DNA of 64,000 nt from Ilyobacter polytropus (GCA_003246855.1 QKCP01000025.1:34959-98958), one strand, 5' to 3'. Positions 46,035 through 56,418 are shown, counted from the stretch's first letter. Notes: generated by a model from the sequence alone, not told the origin. Made by a program: numbers and translations.

Positions 46035-48533
46035 TTATTTTTCCTCCTTATATGCATTTAAAGTTATTTTAACCTCTGTTCCTTCTCCTGGCTTAGACTC
46101 TATTTTTATTCTTCCGCCATGCTCTTTTATCACCTTATGAGCTATAGGCAGGCCTAACCCCGAGTTACCTTTTTTGTAGCTTACAAATGGATCAAAAATA
46201 TCCTGGAGTTGATCCTCACTGATACCTATCCCATTATCTATTATATCTACGTGTATCTTTTCGTTTTCACGATACAACAGTATATTAATTTTCCCGTATT
46301 CTTTTTCTATAGCCTCAACTGAGTTCTCTACTATAATTCTGAATACTTTTTGGAGTTCTAGTTTGTCTCCTAACACAAGTCCCCTATATTTTGAAAATAT
46401 GGAGATGTTAATCCTTCTACTCTCTAGCTTTTCTTCAAGTTGATCCAGCACATCTCGTATTACCATATTCAAATCCAACTTTTGAAAATTATACTCTTTT
46501 CTATCTGAAAAATCAAATAAAATTAGATTAGACTTGTTAAGCCTCTTAATTCCATCCTCTAGTGCCAACACTTTATCCCTCAAGTTATTATTGCCTTGTT
46601 TAGCGTAACCTATTAGGTCTTCAAATTGATCTAGATACTCTTTCCTATCCTCTAAAATTTGCTGTGCCAGTTTCCCTATGGTAACGGTTTTCTGGGTATC
46701 CATCTTTTCCTTTACCAAGTTCTTATTTTGGAAGTATATTCCTAGATTCAATATCAAAAGGTTTAACAGCTCTACCTCTTGATGGTCTATCTTCCTGTCT
46801 ATAAAATAGTTGTCTATAAGTATGCACCCGTAGATCTTATTTTCGCTGTATAGCGGAAGTATCATGAAGTTATTTATACCTAAACTTGCTAAGAGCTCAT
46901 TGCCTAGATTGTATTTGTATCCCCTGTCGTTATAATATATTATTTTTTTACCCAGCACCGATTTAGACAGTATGTTGTCATGCATCGGGATTTTTAAAAG
47001 TGGAAGTATGCTATGTATACTGTCCTTTTGAAAAGAAAACCCTTTCATAGTCTCCTTAATGTTACCCTTGTTTTCTAGGCTTTTTTTTACGGAAGCCATC
47101 TCGGCCTGTAGGTATTCTTCATATTCATCATATCTAAAAAAAATAGCTCTACCATAGCTTAGTCCTATGTCCGACGTAAAGGCACTCAGCACTATATCTA
47201 TAGTTTTCTTAAATTCATCTTCGCTGTGTATAGCAAGAAGTAGTTTTTCAATGGTGGTTATCCTGTCTATATTGTTTTGCAGCCTTTCATTCTGTTTCCT
47301 AAGAACTTCATCACTCTGCTTTATCTTTTCAAGCATATTTTTATATGACTTAAGGAGGGTTCTTATCTCCCCACTCCCTCTTACTTTAAGTTTTATATCA
47401 TAATTCCCTTCGGATATTTTTTCCGAAACCTGAGCCAACTCCACCAAAGGGGCAATCAAACTTTGAAAAAGGGCACCGAATATAGTACTGCTAACAAGGA
47501 TTAAGATGAACGTTCCAGTTATTATTAGTATAAATGCAAAGGATTTTATTCCTATTAGCTCAGATTTTGAAACCGCTACTCCTAAAAATCCATTTATTGT
47601 GCCATGCTCCCCTAAAAGCGGAACATAGCCTATATAGTATGCCTCTTTTTCTATGTTCTTGTCTTCAAAATAGAAATCCGATTGCTTTTCCAAAAATTTA
47701 GCGTAAGGCTTATCCGAAATAAATTTTTCATTTTTTTCCAAGTCTAATTGTCCAAAAGTATAATTTTGTTCTGTCAATACAAAAATCTTGCTGGATTCCT
47801 TTGAATGCACAGTATCTTTTAAAAAGTTTATAAGCTGCTCCCCTAGTACCTTGCTCAATACTATACCCTTGATTTTAGAGCTAGGAAACATCCCTTCTTC
47901 TACAGGTATCCCAAGCCTCAAAACCAGATTATTTCCTTCACTGCTTACTACATGTTCGTTATACTTGAAACTATATTTTTCAGAGTTGCTTGCTCTTCTT
48001 GATTTGAAATAATCAGAATTTTTCAGGTAATAACCGTTGAAAAATTTTGGGTTAAAGCTTTCTCCAAGGACTTCGCCATTTTCTCCGATTACAGATATTA
48101 TCTCGTCCCCAAATTCACCTGATTCACACAACCCGAAGTACAATGTAGTAGCCAGGACCTCGTAGGGGTTAATAGACCCTTCAACTTGACCTGTATTTTT
48201 TTTAAGACACTCATTATATTTGTCGTAATAACCCTCTTTTTTCAGCCACTCATTCAAATACGTATCCGTTTCGCTTTCCAAATTCACTATTTCAACTACT
48301 CTTTTCTGAGCATCTAAAATTTGTAGAAGTTTTTGCTTCAACAGATCAACCTGTAGATCATAACCGTTTTTTAGAATAGATACCTCTTCCTTAGTTTCTT
48401 GAGGTATCTTCTCATCCAATACCCTAAAAGTAAAAAAAGTAAGTATAGAAACTATAGTAAGAGATGTTATCACTATAGCTATGTCATTGAAAAATATTAT
48501 TCTCAACAGTAACGAGTCTCTTTTTACTTTCAT
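46035..48533 (-). CDS. Membrane histidine-kinase-like protein (extracytoplasmic sensor-HAMP-GAF-HATPase) lacking the phosphoacceptor His
   Basis: Two TMs, HAMP-like region, GAF-like region. HATPase boxes NSVEAIE, DNGIGIS and GLGLPIAHKVIKEHGG. Helix IGKLAQQILEDRKEYL sits where an H-box would be. Confidence 0.82.
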   Translation of the reverse strand: MKVKRDSLLLRIIFFNDIAIVITSLTIVSILTFFTFRVLDEKIPQETKEEVSILKNGYDLQVDLLKQKLLQILDAQKRVVEIVNLESETDTYLNEWLKKEGYYDKYNECLKKNTGQVEGSINPYEVLATTLYFGLCESGEFGDEIISVIGENGEVLGESFNPKFFNGYYLKNSDYFKSRRASNSEKYSFKYNEHVVSSEGNNLVLRLGIPVEEGMFPSSKIKGIVLSKVLGEQLINFLKDTVHSKESSKIFVLTEQNYTFGQLDLEKNEKFISDKPYAKFLEKQSDFYFEDKNIEKEAYYIGYVPLLGEHGTINGFLGVAVSKSELIGIKSFAFILIITGTFILILVSSTIFGALFQSLIAPLVELAQVSEKISEGNYDIKLKVRGSGEIRTLLKSYKNMLEKIKQSDEVLRKQNERLQNNIDRITTIEKLLLAIHSEDEFKKTIDIVLSAFTSDIGLSYGRAIFFRYDEYEEYLQAEMASVKKSLENKGNIKETMKGFSFQKDSIHSILPLLKIPMHDNILSKSVLGKKIIYYNDRGYKYNLGNELLASLGINNFMILPLYSENKIYGCILIDNYFIDRKIDHQEVELLNLLILNLGIYFQNKNLVKEKMDTQKTVTIGKLAQQILEDRKEYLDQFEDLIGYAKQGNNNLRDKVLALEDGIKRLNKSNLILFDFSDRKEYNFQKLDLNMVIRDVLDQLEEKLESRRINISIFSKYRGLVLGDKLELQKVFRIIVENSVEAIEKEYGKINILLYRENEKIHVDIIDNGIGISEDQLQDIFDPFVSYKKGNSGLGLPIAHKVIKEHGGRIKIESKPGEGTEVKITLNAYKEEK

Positions 48534-48537
48534 AAGT

Positions 48538-50694
48538 TTAAATCCCTTTCTTGGTCAAAGCTACCCGTCCTCTTTTTAAATCAATAGATTTAACCTTTAG
48601 TTTCAAAATTTGTCCCACAGCAAGCTCTTTTGATATATCTTGTACCCTTTTATCAAATTCAGAAATATGCAAAAGGGCGTCATTTTTAAGCCCTATGTCT
48701 ATAAAAGCTCCGAAGTTAACAACATTTCTTACTACACCTTCAAGTTCCATTCCCTCTTTGAGGTCTTCTATTTTCAATATATCACTTTTCAAAAGTGGCT
48801 TTGATATGCTGTCTCTCGGGTCCCTTCTCCCCTTTAAAAGGGCTTCATATATGTCTAAAGTCGTCTCTTTACCGACCCCTTCTTTAGAAATAAACCCTTC
48901 TACATCAAAGACCTCGAGATTCTCCCTTACTTTTCCCAAGTTTACGCCCAAGTCTTCTATGTCTAAGCCGGAGCTTTGCAGCACCCTTTCAGCAATGTGG
49001 TATGATTCTGGGTGTACTATGGTGTTGTCTAGATGGTTGCCACTTTCAGGAACGAGTACGAATCCAGCCATCTGTTCATACGCTTTAGCTCCAAGCCCCT
49101 TAACTTTTAACAGTTCCTTCCTGTTTTTAAAGTTTCCATTCTCTTTCCTATAGTCCACTATACTCTTAGCAATATTTTTTTTGATACCAGAAACGTAACT
49201 TAGAAGTGCCCAAGAAGCAGTATTCACGTTTACCCCTACACTGTTTACAACACTTTCTATGACTTCCTGGAGGGATTCATCCAGTTTCTTTTGGTTTATG
49301 TCGTGCTGGTACATCCCTACACCAATAGACTTCGGATCTATTTTTACAAGTTCTGCAAGCGGATCCTGTATCCTTCTGGCTATAGATATCGCTCCCCTAG
49401 CTGTAACATCTAGTTCAGGGAACTCCTCCTTCGCTATTTTAGAGGCCGAGTAAACTGACGCCCCTGCCTCATTTACGATCAAGTAGTATACTTTTTTCTT
49501 TACTTCTTTCAGTGTATCAGCTACAAATGCTTCTGTTTCTCTGGAAGCAGTACCATTTCCTACTGCTATAATATCTATGTCATACTTGTCTATCAGTTCT
49601 TTCACTTGTTTTCTTGCTTTATCTATATTATCCCCTGACATCGCTACATAAATCACCGTATCAGTTTCGTAAAACCCATATTTATTTATAACGACTACCT
49701 TGCATCCAGTCCTATATCCAGGATCTAATCCAAGTACGTTTTTTTCCTTAAGCGGCGGCTGCATAAGCAGGTTCTTCAAGTTTTCTTTGAAAACCTTTAT
49801 GGCATCCATCTCAGACTTTTCTGTCAATATATTTCTTATTTCCCTTTCAATGGATGGCAATATAAGTCTAGAGAGTGCATCTTTTATTATCTCAAGATAG
49901 AATTCCCTTAATCCTGCATTTTGATAATCCTTAAGGGCTTCTCTCTCTACAAACTCCATTGTCTTGTCGTCTAAAGAGACTTTGACTCTGAGTATCTTCT
50001 CTTTCTCTCCTCTGTTTACGGCCATAACTCTGTGGGAAGGTATTTTATCTACCTTCTCGCTGTGATCGTAGTAATCTTCATAGACGCCTTTTTCATCAAG
50101 TGCTTTATTTTTATCTATGACGCTAGAGATTAAAATCCCATATTTCAGCATTCTCTCCCTCAAGGATTCACGAAATTTTGCATTTTCAGAAAGGTTTTGG
50201 GACAAAATGAACTTAGCTCCAGAAACAGCTTCTTCCACACTTAGAACTTCTTCGCTCAGGTAGCTTTCCGCCTTTTTTAGGATTTCATCTATAGAAACAC
50301 CTTTTTTTATCATGAATTCCGATAGTGGCTCAAGTCCCATATCTTTGGCTATGTCGGCCTTTGTTTTTTTCCTTTTTTTGTAAGGCAGGTACAAATCCTC
50401 CACGGCCTGTAGCTTGGTTGCACTTAATATCTGCTTTTTTAATTCCTCAGTTAGACTTCCTTGTTCCTCTATTGAGCTTATTACCTCTTCTTTTCTTTTT
50501 TCGAGGTTTCTTAAGTAGTTTATTCTATCTAAAATATCTCTTATCTGCTCTTCGTCCAGGCTTCCAGTCACTTCTTTTCTGTACCTAGCTATAAAAGGTA
50601 CTGTCGCCCCTTCATCTAGTAGCTTAACCGTATTTTCAATCTGACTCAGCCTAATACCTAGTTCTTTACTTAAAATTTCATTTAAATTTAACAT
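48538..50694 (-). CDS. tex: Tex-type RNA-binding transcription accessory protein (S1 domain)
   Basis: VPFIARYRKEVTGSLDEEQIRDI, LGLDPGYRTGCK, YQHDINQKKLD. C-terminal S1 VVRNVVNFGAFIDIGLKNDALLHISE. Confidence 0.95.
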   Translation of the reverse strand: MLNLNEILSKELGIRLSQIENTVKLLDEGATVPFIARYRKEVTGSLDEEQIRDILDRINYLRNLEKRKEEVISSIEEQGSLTEELKKQILSATKLQAVEDLYLPYKKRKKTKADIAKDMGLEPLSEFMIKKGVSIDEILKKAESYLSEEVLSVEEAVSGAKFILSQNLSENAKFRESLRERMLKYGILISSVIDKNKALDEKGVYEDYYDHSEKVDKIPSHRVMAVNRGEKEKILRVKVSLDDKTMEFVEREALKDYQNAGLREFYLEIIKDALSRLILPSIEREIRNILTEKSEMDAIKVFKENLKNLLMQPPLKEKNVLGLDPGYRTGCKVVVINKYGFYETDTVIYVAMSGDNIDKARKQVKELIDKYDIDIIAVGNGTASRETEAFVADTLKEVKKKVYYLIVNEAGASVYSASKIAKEEFPELDVTARGAISIARRIQDPLAELVKIDPKSIGVGMYQHDINQKKLDESLQEVIESVVNSVGVNVNTASWALLSYVSGIKKNIAKSIVDYRKENGNFKNRKELLKVKGLGAKAYEQMAGFVLVPESGNHLDNTIVHPESYHIAERVLQSSGLDIEDLGVNLGKVRENLEVFDVEGFISKEGVGKETTLDIYEALLKGRRDPRDSISKPLLKSDILKIEDLKEGMELEGVVRNVVNFGAFIDIGLKNDALLHISEFDKRVQDISKELAVGQILKLKVKSIDLKRGRVALTKKGI

Positions 50695-50782
50695 AAAGCC
50701 CCCTAATCCATTAGAATTGCAACGTCAAATATTATAACATAAAGAAACTCATTTGTCTAACAAATTAGGTACTTCCAGGCCG

Positions 50783-51295
50783 TCACAGTTTCAGCAGACC
50801 TCTCTCTCCCAGATCCTTTAAGATCTTTTCAAACATCTCTTCGCTGTCCACCTCTATCGTATGCAAATGTTCTCCATCAGTAAGAGTCGACAGGGCTTCT
50901 GCCCGGTTTTCTTTTATCTGCTCTATGAAGCGTTTGATATCTTTTCTATTCGATATCATCAAATTAGCCTTTATATCTCCGTAAATAGGATGCTCCACTA
51001 TTACATCCAGAACCTTCCCGCCGTTATCGACTATTATTTCAAGCTCTTCCACCATACTTTCAATGCTTTTATGCACCGAGTTAATAACCTTTAGCATCCT
51101 GTTCTCTTTTTTATCTACCTCATACCCCTTCAAGCTACCAATAATTTCGTACCCTTCTGCCCGGAGTATTGCTATATCTTGCACAATAACCTGTCTGCTT
51201 ACTCCATGGTTCTTAGCAAGCTGTGTCCCCTTCACCGGTTTACCCGCATTTTTTAGATCTTTTAAAATATTTTTCCTTCTATCATCAGCGTTCAT
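50783..51295 (-). CDS. niaR: NiaR-type transcriptional regulator (HTH_11 plus 3H domain)
   Basis: RRKNILKDLKNAGKPVKGTQLAKNHGVSRQVIVQDIAILRAEGY. VEHPIYGDI, LTDGEHLHTIE. Confidence 0.85.
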   Translation of the reverse strand: MNADDRRKNILKDLKNAGKPVKGTQLAKNHGVSRQVIVQDIAILRAEGYEIIGSLKGYEVDKKENRMLKVINSVHKSIESMVEELEIIVDNGGKVLDVIVEHPIYGDIKANLMISNRKDIKRFIEQIKENRAEALSTLTDGEHLHTIEVDSEEMFEKILKDLGERGLLKL

Positions 51296-51307
51296 CTATC
51301 CCTCCTT

Positions 51308-51345
51308 ACAAAAAAAGTAACATACTCTAAATAAAGCATGCTACT
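51308..51345 (-). terminator. Terminator downstream of galU
   Basis: Minus strand AGTAGCATGCTTTA...TTAGAGTATGTTACTTTTTTT (stem with G-U pairs). Confidence 0.65.
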
Positions 51346-51362
51346 TCATATGAATCTATTAC

Positions 51363-52250
51363 CTAATCGTTTAATAATTTGGGAAGCTCGTTTTTTAGGT
51401 ACTCTTTCAGTTCATCTTTTATCTCAGAATGTCTCAGTCCAAACTCTATGTTTGCCTTAAGCAATCCGAATTTATTGCCTATATCATATCTTTTCCCTTC
51501 GAAATCATAAGCTAGAACCTTGTCCCCTGCTTTTATCATTTCTAGTATGGAGTCGGTGAGCTGTATTTCCCCACCTTGACCAGGCTTTGCATTTTCAAGG
51601 TAATGGAATATCTGAGGTTCAAGTATATACCTCCCTAAGCAGGCATACTTAGAGGGGGCTTCTTCCACCTCTGGCTTTTCTACAAAATCATTCATTACAA
51701 CTGTTCTATCATCAAGTCTTTTACCAGGTGCTATTATACCATATTTCGACACAGCAGTTTCAGGAACTTCTTGCACACCTATTATACTTCCACCCCTAAA
51801 TTTTTCCCTTGTTTGGAGCATCTGTTTTACAACCGGAACCTCGCTGTCCACTATATCGTCTCCTAAAACAACCACAAAAGGCTCGTCCCCTATATGGTGT
51901 TTGGCTGAAAGTATGGCATGCCCCAAACCAAGAGGCTCTTTCTGTCTTATAAAATATATATTTGCCATCTCTGAGATATCTTTCACCAATTTAAGCATTT
52001 CCATTTTACCTTTTTTTTCCAGAGTATCTTCCAGTTCGTAGGAGTAGTCAAAGTGGTCCTCCAGAGAATACTTGTTCCTACCAGTTATTATTGTTATATT
52101 ATTTATACCTGATTTTACAAGCTCTTCCACCACATACTGAATTGAAGGCTTATCAACAACTGTAAGCATCTCCTTTGGTTGGGCCTTTGTTGCAGGCAAA
52201 ACCCTTGTCCCCATCCCTGCAGCTGGTATTATAGCTTTTCTTATCTTCAA
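51363..52250 (-). CDS. galU: UTP-glucose-1-phosphate uridylyltransferase
   Basis: KAIIPAAGMGTRVLPATKAQPKEMLTVVDKPSIQYVVEE. Confidence 0.96.
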   Translation of the reverse strand: MKIRKAIIPAAGMGTRVLPATKAQPKEMLTVVDKPSIQYVVEELVKSGINNITIITGRNKYSLEDHFDYSYELEDTLEKKGKMEMLKLVKDISEMANIYFIRQKEPLGLGHAILSAKHHIGDEPFVVVLGDDIVDSEVPVVKQMLQTREKFRGGSIIGVQEVPETAVSKYGIIAPGKRLDDRTVVMNDFVEKPEVEEAPSKYACLGRYILEPQIFHYLENAKPGQGGEIQLTDSILEMIKAGDKVLAYDFEGKRYDIGNKFGLLKANIEFGLRHSEIKDELKEYLKNELPKLLND

Positions 52251-52261
52251 TTTTCCACCTC

Positions 52262-54181
52262 CTACTTGACTTGAGTCCCCAGTTTAACGCTTGCGTCTAT
52301 TTCGATCAGCTTAAATTTCTTTTTCTCAGCCGTGGTCAGAAGCATCCCTTGGGAAAGTTCTCCTCTCAGTTTAACTGGTTTTAAGTTAGTTACAGCAAGA
52401 ACCTTCTTTCCAACAAGAGCTTCAGGCTCCTTGTAGTACTTAGCTATCCCTGAAACTATCTGCCTTATCTCTGTTCCTGTATTGACTTTAAACTTAAGGA
52501 GTTTATCTGCTCCTTCCACACCAGAAGCCTCTAATATCTCCACAACTTTTACCTCTACCTTATCGAAATCTTCTATGGAGATAGGATTTTCCACCACTAA
52601 GTCCTCTTTGACTTCGTTCTCTGCTTTTTCTTCCTCTTTCGGCATCTCTATTCTAGGAAATATAGGATGTGCTTCTCCTAATTTGTGCCCCGCTTTAATA
52701 CTTCCCCATTCTCTTATCTCATCAAGTTTTGCCTGGGATATATCCTCTTCTACACCGAGTTGTTCCCACATTTTTGCTGCGGCCTCAGGCATGTAAGGGT
52801 AAATCATTACAGCTATCTTATACAGTGCCTCCACAAGGTTTTGCATAACAACTGCAAGCCTAGGATTTTTCTCTTCGCTCTTTGCAAGCACCCAAGGCAT
52901 AGTTTCGTCAATATACTTATTCATTCTCGATATAAACTTCCATATATTCTCAAGCGCCTTTGAAAACTCTACCTTTTCCATTGCTGCTGCAACTTCCACC
53001 AAGGTGTCTGCCCAAAGTTCTTTTATCTGGTCATCGTATATTTCGTGTCCTTCCCCCTGTACTATCTCAGAGTTGAAGTATTTTTTGCACATACCTAAAG
53101 TCCTATTCAATAGGTTGCCTAAATCGTTTGCCAGGTCTGCATTTATTTTTGATACCATAGATTTTGTGGAGTAGTCGCCGTCATTTCCGAAGTGAACTTC
53201 CTTCATAAGGAAATATCTGAAAGCATCCCTACCATAAATCTCCACCTCTGTTTTAGGGTCTACTACGTTGCCTTTAGATTTCGACATTTTTTCACCTTCT
53301 ACAGTCCACCATCCGTGTGCAACTACCTTATCAGGCAACTTTTCTTCAGCAGCTATTAGCATGCAAGGCCAAATTATTGCATGGAATCTAAGTATGTCTT
53401 TTCCTATGAGGTGCACGACCTCTCCGTTTGTCCAAAACTTCTCAAACATATCCGGGTTGTTTTCATAGCCAATTGCAGTTAGGTAGTTTGTCAATGCATC
53501 AAACCAAACATAAGTAACGTGTCCTTCCTCAAATTCCAAAGGGATTCCCCACGTAAAGGTATTTCTAGAAATTGAAAGATCTTGCAGTCCCTGCTTTATG
53601 AATGAAACTACTTCATTTTTTCTGCTTTCAGGCAATATAAATCCTGGGTTTTTTTCTATATAATCCAAAAGTTCATCTTGGTATTTTGACATCCTAAAAA
53701 AATATGACTCTTCTTTTACTATCCTCAACTCTTTACCGCAATCAGGGCAGTATTTTTCATCTACAGCTTGATTTTTAGGTACAAATGTCTCACATGAAAC
53801 ACAGTACAGACCTTCATATTCTCCTTTGTATATATCACCTTTATCATAAACTTTTTTTAGGATTTTTTTTACAGCGCTTTTATGTCTTTCTTCGGTTGTC
53901 CTTATAAAGTCATTGTTGTCTATATTTAAAATTTCCCACATTTCCTTAAATCTAGGAGCCATCTTATCTGTCCATTCTTGAGGCGTATACCCCATTTCTC
54001 TGGCTTTTTCTTCGACTTTTTGACCGTGCTCATCTGTACCTGTAAGAAAGTAAACTTCATACCCTGCTGTTTTTTTGTATCTAGCCAGTACATCTGCAGC
54101 TATTGTGGTGTAGGCACTCCCAACATGCGGATCGCCATTAACGTAATATATAGGGGTGGTTACATAAAAATTCTTGCTCAA
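52262..54181 (-). CDS. metG: Methionyl-tRNA synthetase with C-terminal tRNA-binding domain
   Basis: TTPIYYVNGDPHVGSAYTTIAAD, CxxC knuckles, GEKMSKSKGNVV. C-terminal EMAP/Arc1-like domain. Confidence 0.97.
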   Translation of the reverse strand: MSKNFYVTTPIYYVNGDPHVGSAYTTIAADVLARYKKTAGYEVYFLTGTDEHGQKVEEKAREMGYTPQEWTDKMAPRFKEMWEILNIDNNDFIRTTEERHKSAVKKILKKVYDKGDIYKGEYEGLYCVSCETFVPKNQAVDEKYCPDCGKELRIVKEESYFFRMSKYQDELLDYIEKNPGFILPESRKNEVVSFIKQGLQDLSISRNTFTWGIPLEFEEGHVTYVWFDALTNYLTAIGYENNPDMFEKFWTNGEVVHLIGKDILRFHAIIWPCMLIAAEEKLPDKVVAHGWWTVEGEKMSKSKGNVVDPKTEVEIYGRDAFRYFLMKEVHFGNDGDYSTKSMVSKINADLANDLGNLLNRTLGMCKKYFNSEIVQGEGHEIYDDQIKELWADTLVEVAAAMEKVEFSKALENIWKFISRMNKYIDETMPWVLAKSEEKNPRLAVVMQNLVEALYKIAVMIYPYMPEAAAKMWEQLGVEEDISQAKLDEIREWGSIKAGHKLGEAHPIFPRIEMPKEEEKAENEVKEDLVVENPISIEDFDKVEVKVVEILEASGVEGADKLLKFKVNTGTEIRQIVSGIAKYYKEPEALVGKKVLAVTNLKPVKLRGELSQGMLLTTAEKKKFKLIEIDASVKLGTQVK

Positions 54182-54249
54182 TTTATTTCTCCTTTCTAAT
54201 ACTGTCTATATGTTAATTCTTAAGTTACAATTAGAAAAATATAAAAAAA

Positions 54250-54273
54250 TAGCCACCGCTCACCTTGTGGCTA
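54250..54273 (-). terminator. Terminator downstream of pdxA
   Basis: TAGCCAC...GTGGCTA stem, U-rich on the minus strand. Confidence 0.75.
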
Positions 54274-54311
54274 CTATTTTTAATTTTAATCCTTTCGAGT
54301 ACAATTGTCAA

Positions 54312-55334
54312 TTAAATTTTGATCGTTCCCCCGTTCAGTGCCCCACGGTTTTCCAGATTTACAATGGCCATTTTCACAGCTTCGAAAAGACTACCTTCGT
54401 CTGCAACTCCTTTTCCGGCTATCTCAAAAGCCGTCCCATGATCCACAGATGTCCTCACGAAAGGAAGCCCTATGGTTATATTGACCCCCATCCCAAAACT
54501 CTCCATTTTCATTGGGATAAGTCCCTGGTCATGATACATTACAACACTTATGGCGTACTCCCCCTTCAATACTTTTACAAACAGAGTGTCTGGCACTACC
54601 GGGCCGACAACTTCTATTCCAAGCATTTTAGCCTCTTCTATTGCAGGCCTTATCTCTTCTATCTCCTCTGTTCCAAAAAGCCCATTTTCCCCGTTATGTG
54701 GGTTCAACCCCGCCACTGCTATAGGCCCCACAAGTCCAAGCTCATCCTTTGCCCTCTGTGCTATTAATATTTTCTTTAGTATATGTTCTTTTTTTACCCT
54801 CTTGACAGCGTCTAATATGGATAGATGCGTGGTATTAAGCAGCACTACTACCTTTTTTCCCTTTAAGACCATTGCAAAATCCATTGTTCCGGTTGAGTGT
54901 GCTAGGAAGGTAGTGTGTCCGCTGTACTTGTACCCAGCAAGATTTATGGCATCCTTACTTATAGGAGCAGTCACCATACCGTCGAAAACCCCATTTTTAC
55001 ATAGCTCAACAGCTTTCTCTAGGTAAAGCATGCTTAACTTCCCGGATTGCTCAGACACCTTTCCAACAACTACCTCTTTGCCTGTATCTATATCTATAAC
55101 TGGGATAACACCGTTTTTATGTGCAAATTCCTCAGCTTCTTCCAGGCTCTCTATTTTCTGGATTTTTATATCCATATCGAACCTATCTATGTACTCTTGG
55201 AGTATCCTAGCAGTCCCAACAGTAACAAGCAAGGCTCCGCCCCTGTCCAACTCTTTTTTTCTACTGTAAAATTTCAAAACTATTTCTGGTCCTATTCCAG
55301 AAGGATCACCCATGGTTATAAGTAATTTCTTCAA
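54312..55334 (-). CDS. pdxA: 4-hydroxythreonine-4-phosphate dehydrogenase
   Basis: ITMGDPSGIGPEIVLK, TAPISKDAINLAGYKYSGHTTFLA, YHDQGLIPMK, RTSVDHGTAFEIAGKG. Confidence 0.95.
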   Translation of the reverse strand: MKKLLITMGDPSGIGPEIVLKFYSRKKELDRGGALLVTVGTARILQEYIDRFDMDIKIQKIESLEEAEEFAHKNGVIPVIDIDTGKEVVVGKVSEQSGKLSMLYLEKAVELCKNGVFDGMVTAPISKDAINLAGYKYSGHTTFLAHSTGTMDFAMVLKGKKVVVLLNTTHLSILDAVKRVKKEHILKKILIAQRAKDELGLVGPIAVAGLNPHNGENGLFGTEEIEEIRPAIEEAKMLGIEVVGPVVPDTLFVKVLKGEYAISVVMYHDQGLIPMKMESFGMGVNITIGLPFVRTSVDHGTAFEIAGKGVADEGSLFEAVKMAIVNLENRGALNGGTIKI

Positions 55335-55340
55335 TGCGCA

Positions 55341-55985
55341 TCACCGTTTCCCATTTAAAATTTCTTCAGCCCTAGTATTAGCCTGAGTTATCTTAATTTT
55401 TATGATTTTAGCATATTCCTCTACATCTCTTTCCTTCTCTAACTCTACTGGGTCGCCCAGTACGCACACCAATTTAGAAAAAGGTTTTGGAAATTCAAAC
55501 CTGTCCCATGCCTTTTCAAAAACCCATTTTCTTGAAAAAGCTCCGCCTACCGGCACCACCTTAGTACCAGATTTTTGTGCCAAATAAAGCATCCCGGGTT
55601 TCACCTCATATATGGGCCCCTTCGGTCCGTCAACTGGTGTCCCTATATTATATCCCTTTTTTAGTCTCTTCAAAAGGCCCACCAGGCCCTTTACAGCCTG
55701 ATTATCTGACGAACCCCTGATTACCTCGTATCCATATCTCTCAAGCACGGTACTCACTATCTCGCCGTCCTTTGAAGGGCTCGCCAATACGGCTGTATCC
55801 TTAAGTTTATTCAAAAATATGCTGGCAATGAGAAGCTTGTTGTGCCAGAATACATATACATAATTTTCGTCTTCTGCCACTTTATCGCTTTTTTCAATCT
55901 CAAATTTGAATGTTTTAGAAAAAATTTTAAGTACCCAATACGCTAATAAGCCGTATCTTTTATACTTTTTATACTCTCTATCCAT
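55341..55985 (-). CDS. DUF374 lysophospholipid acyltransferase family protein
   Basis: YVFWHNKLLIA, SPSKDGEIVSTVLERYGYEVIRGSS, PVDGPKGPIYEVKPGMLYLAQKSGTKVVPVG. Confidence 0.88.
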   Translation of the reverse strand: MDREYKKYKRYGLLAYWVLKIFSKTFKFEIEKSDKVAEDENYVYVFWHNKLLIASIFLNKLKDTAVLASPSKDGEIVSTVLERYGYEVIRGSSDNQAVKGLVGLLKRLKKGYNIGTPVDGPKGPIYEVKPGMLYLAQKSGTKVVPVGGAFSRKWVFEKAWDRFEFPKPFSKLVCVLGDPVELEKERDVEEYAKIIKIKITQANTRAEEILNGKR

Positions 55986-56067
55986 AATCTACCCCTATAC
56001 ATGAAATTTTAAAGAATTATAACACAATCCAAATCTCAAATCAATAAAATAAGGAAGGTTGCCCTTC

Positions 56068-56418
56068 CTAAACTAAACCTGGTATACTCATTCCTCCGGT
56101 TACAGATTCCATCTCTTTTTCAGCAACTTCCTCAGCTTGTCTCATTGCCTCTTTTACTGCTGAAACTATAAGGTCTTCTAACATCTCTTTGTCATTATCT
56201 TCTGCAGCTTCCTTTACTATATCATCAGATAACTTTATTCCTAAAAGCTCTTTTTGGGCATTTACCCTAGCGGTAACCGCTCCTCCACCAACTGATATCT
56301 CTAATTCCTTCTCTTTTAAACCCTCTTGTATCTCAAGCATTTTTTTCTGCATCTCTTGAGCTTGTTTTAGTATGTCATTTTGTCCTTTACCAGACTTTGT
56401 TTTTAGCTTTCTAACCAC
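56068..56418 (-). CDS. YbaB/EbfC nucleoid-associated protein
   Basis: DILKQAQEMQKKMLEIQEGLKEKELEISVGGGAVTARVNAQKELLGIKL. Confidence 0.92.
   Translation of the reverse strand: MVRKLKTKSGKGQNDILKQAQEMQKKMLEIQEGLKEKELEISVGGGAVTARVNAQKELLGIKLSDDIVKEAAEDNDKEMLEDLIVSAVKEAMRQAEEVAEKEMESVTGGMSIPGLV

Noticed and set aside
48551-49153. 200-aa plus-strand ORF opposite tex
   Set aside because: Fully antisense to a well-supported gene, low-complexity Ser/Pro/Leu composition, no RBS or family motif. Typical shadow ORF.
54182-54311. Possible T-box or SAM leader upstream of metG
   Set aside because: The intergenic hairpin is explained as a pdxA terminator read on the minus strand. In fact it precedes metG's opposite end and no T-box sequence is present.
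54174-54767. 197-aa plus-strand ORF opposite pdxA
   Set aside because: Covers the pdxA terminator and is antisense to pdxA. No recognisable domain.
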